From the NCBI GenBank assembly GCA_963516675.1, contig CAUQBH010000017.1, forward strand, positions 1 to 27,719: DNA of 27,719 nt, read 5' to 3'. A program made the translations under genes and the position numbers. How positions within the stretch are numbered: position 1 is the first letter of the stretch; every line of letters begins with the position of its first letter. Positions 26,724 to 27,719 of the stretch are shown in pieces. Below the pieces are notes generated by a model that saw only the letters and a list, made by a program, of their open reading frames with translations, made no database searches and was not told the DNA's origin. This DNA is from JABCPE02 sp963516675 (GTDB lineage Bacteria > Bacteroidota > Bacteroidia > Flavobacteriales > Weeksellaceae).

Positions 26724-27308
26724 TTCCTTAACGAAAGTACTTACCGTCAATCTATGAACTCCTAAAATTCTACCAATCGCAGAATATGATACTTTTTTAC
26801 TTAGTAATTCTTTTATTTTCTGTTCTTGTCCTGTAAGTTTTGTCTTCGCAGACTTTCTTCCTTTGGGTCTTCCTAATACCACTCCTTCTGCTCGTTTTCT
26901 TGCCAATGCTTCTTTTGTCCGTTGAGAAATTAAATTTCTTTCTATTTCTGCAGAAAGACCAAAAGCAAATGCTAAAACTTTACTATTGATATCACTCCCT
27001 AAACGATAATTATCTTTAATTGTCCAGACTTGAATATCTTTATTCATACATTCATTAAGAATCCCCATAATCATCAATAAATTACGCCCTAAACGAGATA
27101 ATTCTGAACATATCAAAATATCCCCTTTTTTCATTCGTTTTAGGAGTTTTCCGAGTTTTCTATCTTCTACATTTTTTGCCCCTGAAATAGTTTCTTCTAT
27201 CCATTTTTCTATCACCATTTCCTGTCTATCACAAAACTGATTAATTTCATAGCGTTGATTTTCAACAGTCTGCTTGTCTGTACTTACTCTAATGTATCCG
27301 TAAATCAT
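26709..27308 (-). CDS. Serine recombinase, Hin/Mpi-type DNA invertase
   Basis: The 199-residue protein is a complete small serine recombinase. The catalytic domain (1-140) has R7 and nucleophile S9 in IRVSTDKQ, and SELSRLGRN (68-76) with active-site arginines R72 and R75. The long helix around AEIERNLISQRTKEALARKRAEG leads into the GRPKGRKS linker, then a DNA-binding helix-turn-helix at about 160-195 (YSAIGRILGVHRLTVSTFVKEK). The start MIYGYIRVSTDKQTVENQR closely recalls Mpi, the master invertase of Bacteroides promoters. Size and domain order exclude a large-serine integrase. It lies between the helicase and a divergent methyltransferase fragment, so it may invert neighbouring DNA. Confidence 0.93.
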   Translation of the reverse strand: MIYGYIRVSTDKQTVENQRYEINQFCDRQEMVIEKWIEETISGAKNVEDRKLGKLLKRMKKGDILICSELSRLGRNLLMIMGILNECMNKDIQVWTIKDNYRLGSDINSKVLAFAFGLSAEIERNLISQRTKEALARKRAEGVVLGRPKGRKSAKTKLTGQEQKIKELLSKKVSYSAIGRILGVHRLTVSTFVKEKINQ

Positions 27309-27421
27309 ATTTATTATCCTTTATAATTTAATCTGTATTAGTATAAAATAAATATATCAATTATTATATAAAATAAACTAAAATAGATTAATATAATTTA
27401 TACTATTTTTTTATACATAAG
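27309..27421. other. AT-rich divergent intergenic region, possible recombination site region
   Basis: This 113-bp stretch separates the invertase start from the methyltransferase fragment and is almost wholly A and T. Two short inverted repeats occur: TTAATCT/AGATTAA (27328-27334 and 27385-27391), and AGTATAAA/TTTATACT (27340-27347 and 27397-27404). Their arms cross rather than nest, so they do not form one structure. No TAnnTTTG box was found for the plus-strand ORF. An invertase site could lie here, but only one copy would be in view. Confidence 0.3.
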
Positions 27422-27719
27422 ATGAGTGATTATATTAAACAAAATGGTGTAGAGGGTTGTCGATTTGATAGCTCAGAATCTTGGGTAATTCTCTCTGAGA
27501 TAGAACAAAGAATTAAAACTAATATAGAAGCGGTAGGAACTCCTCTTAGAGATTGGGATATACAAATCAATTACGGTATAAAAACTGGTTTTAATGAGGC
27601 ATTTATTATCAATGGTGAAAAACGAAAAGAACTTATCGCACAAGACCCTAAAAGTGCTGAAATTATAAGACCTATTTTGCGTGGAAGGGATATAAAGCGA
27701 TATTCATATGAATTTGCAG
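27422..27719 (+). CDS. Eco57I/TaqI-type DNA methyltransferase specificity fragment, 5'-truncated and running off the window
   Basis: The frame opens with ATG at 27422 and continues past the right edge (99 codons seen). ESWVILSEIEQRIKTNIEAVG (starting at 19), NYGIKTGFNEAFII (50-63) and PILRGRDIKRY (84-94) match the junction between catalytic and target-recognition parts of Eco57I/TaqI-like adenine methyltransferases (type IIG and PglX-like proteins), where they normally lie several hundred residues from the N-terminus. The catalytic half with the SAM site and NPPY motif is absent. An in-frame TAA at 27389-27391 closes the frame upstream with no start between, and the invertase occupies the preceding DNA. 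It looks like a silent or swapped specificity cassette, though a simple degraded gene is also possible. Confidence 0.8.
   Translation, partial: MSDYIKQNGVEGCRFDSSESWVILSEIEQRIKTNIEAVGTPLRDWDIQINYGIKTGFNEAFIINGEKRKELIAQDPKSAEIIRPILRGRDIKRYSYEFA

Noticed and set aside
27328..27404. Two short inverted repeats (TTAATCT/AGATTAA and AGTATAAA/TTTATACT) as an invertase crossover site
   Set aside because: The arms cross rather than nest and the region is nearly all A/T, so chance is likely. A crossover site needs a second copy, which is not in the window.
27472..27499. CTCAGA...TCTGAG dyad inside the methyltransferase fragment as a recombination site
   Set aside because: It is only 6 bp, lies in conserved coding sequence, and the inner AGAAT/ATTCT pair has a different centre. 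It cannot be told from chance without a second copy.
1..27719. CRISPR arrays, tRNA or rRNA genes, insertion sequences
   Set aside because: No regularly spaced repeats, cloverleaf-like intergenic sequence, rRNA segments or transposase genes were seen. The only recombinase is the small serine invertase.

Overview
The window looks like a chromosomal segment of a low-GC Bacteroidota, most likely class Flavobacteriia (Weeksellaceae-like: Chryseobacterium/Riemerella/Elizabethkingia type). The reasons are a full-length SprA (type IX secretion/gliding translocon), an NdpA-like protein of the Bacteroidota type, recurring TAnnTTTG promoter boxes, and few Shine-Dalgarno sequences. The genus cannot be fixed from sequence reading alone.

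Layout. (1) 1-2113, plus strand: the tail of an unidentified gene, then era and aroB. (2) 2134-11691, minus strand: a SemiSWEET-type transporter, then the unit ndpA-like / ruvA / sprA / lipoprotein, with a terminator at 2466-2492. (3) lipB (plus) meets an outer-membrane beta-barrel gene (minus) at a shared bidirectional terminator. (4) 13187-18180, minus strand: sugar-phosphate genes. tkt, fba and a Gdx-type SMR exporter form one unit that ends in a hairpin; glpX and rpe form the next. Together these enzymes could run a non-oxidative pentose phosphate pathway through sedoheptulose-1,7-bisphosphate. (5) 18414-20958, minus strand: a TPR histidine kinase and its LuxR-type response regulator. Divergent to them is an outer-membrane protein gene with a structured leader: a good promoter, two hairpins and an intrinsic terminator, all before the start codon.

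(6) 21995-27719: an AT-richer accessory region that reads as a defence island, separated from the core genes by a 38-bp perfect palindrome. It holds an uncharacterised helical protein, a 1117-residue PLD-nuclease/SNF2-helicase fusion, an Mpi/Hin-type serine invertase 38 bp upstream of the helicase, and, diverging from the invertase, the start of an ORF that aligns only with the middle and specificity region of Eco57I/TaqI-type DNA methyltransferases. The ORF has no catalytic N-terminus and an in-frame stop just upstream.

The most interesting reading is that the right end is one edge of an invertible (phase-variable) restriction-modification or DISARM-like locus. In this reading the invertase swaps methyltransferase specificity cassettes while the PLD-helicase is the restriction motor or effector. 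The second crossover site and the full methyltransferase would lie beyond the window, so this remains inference.
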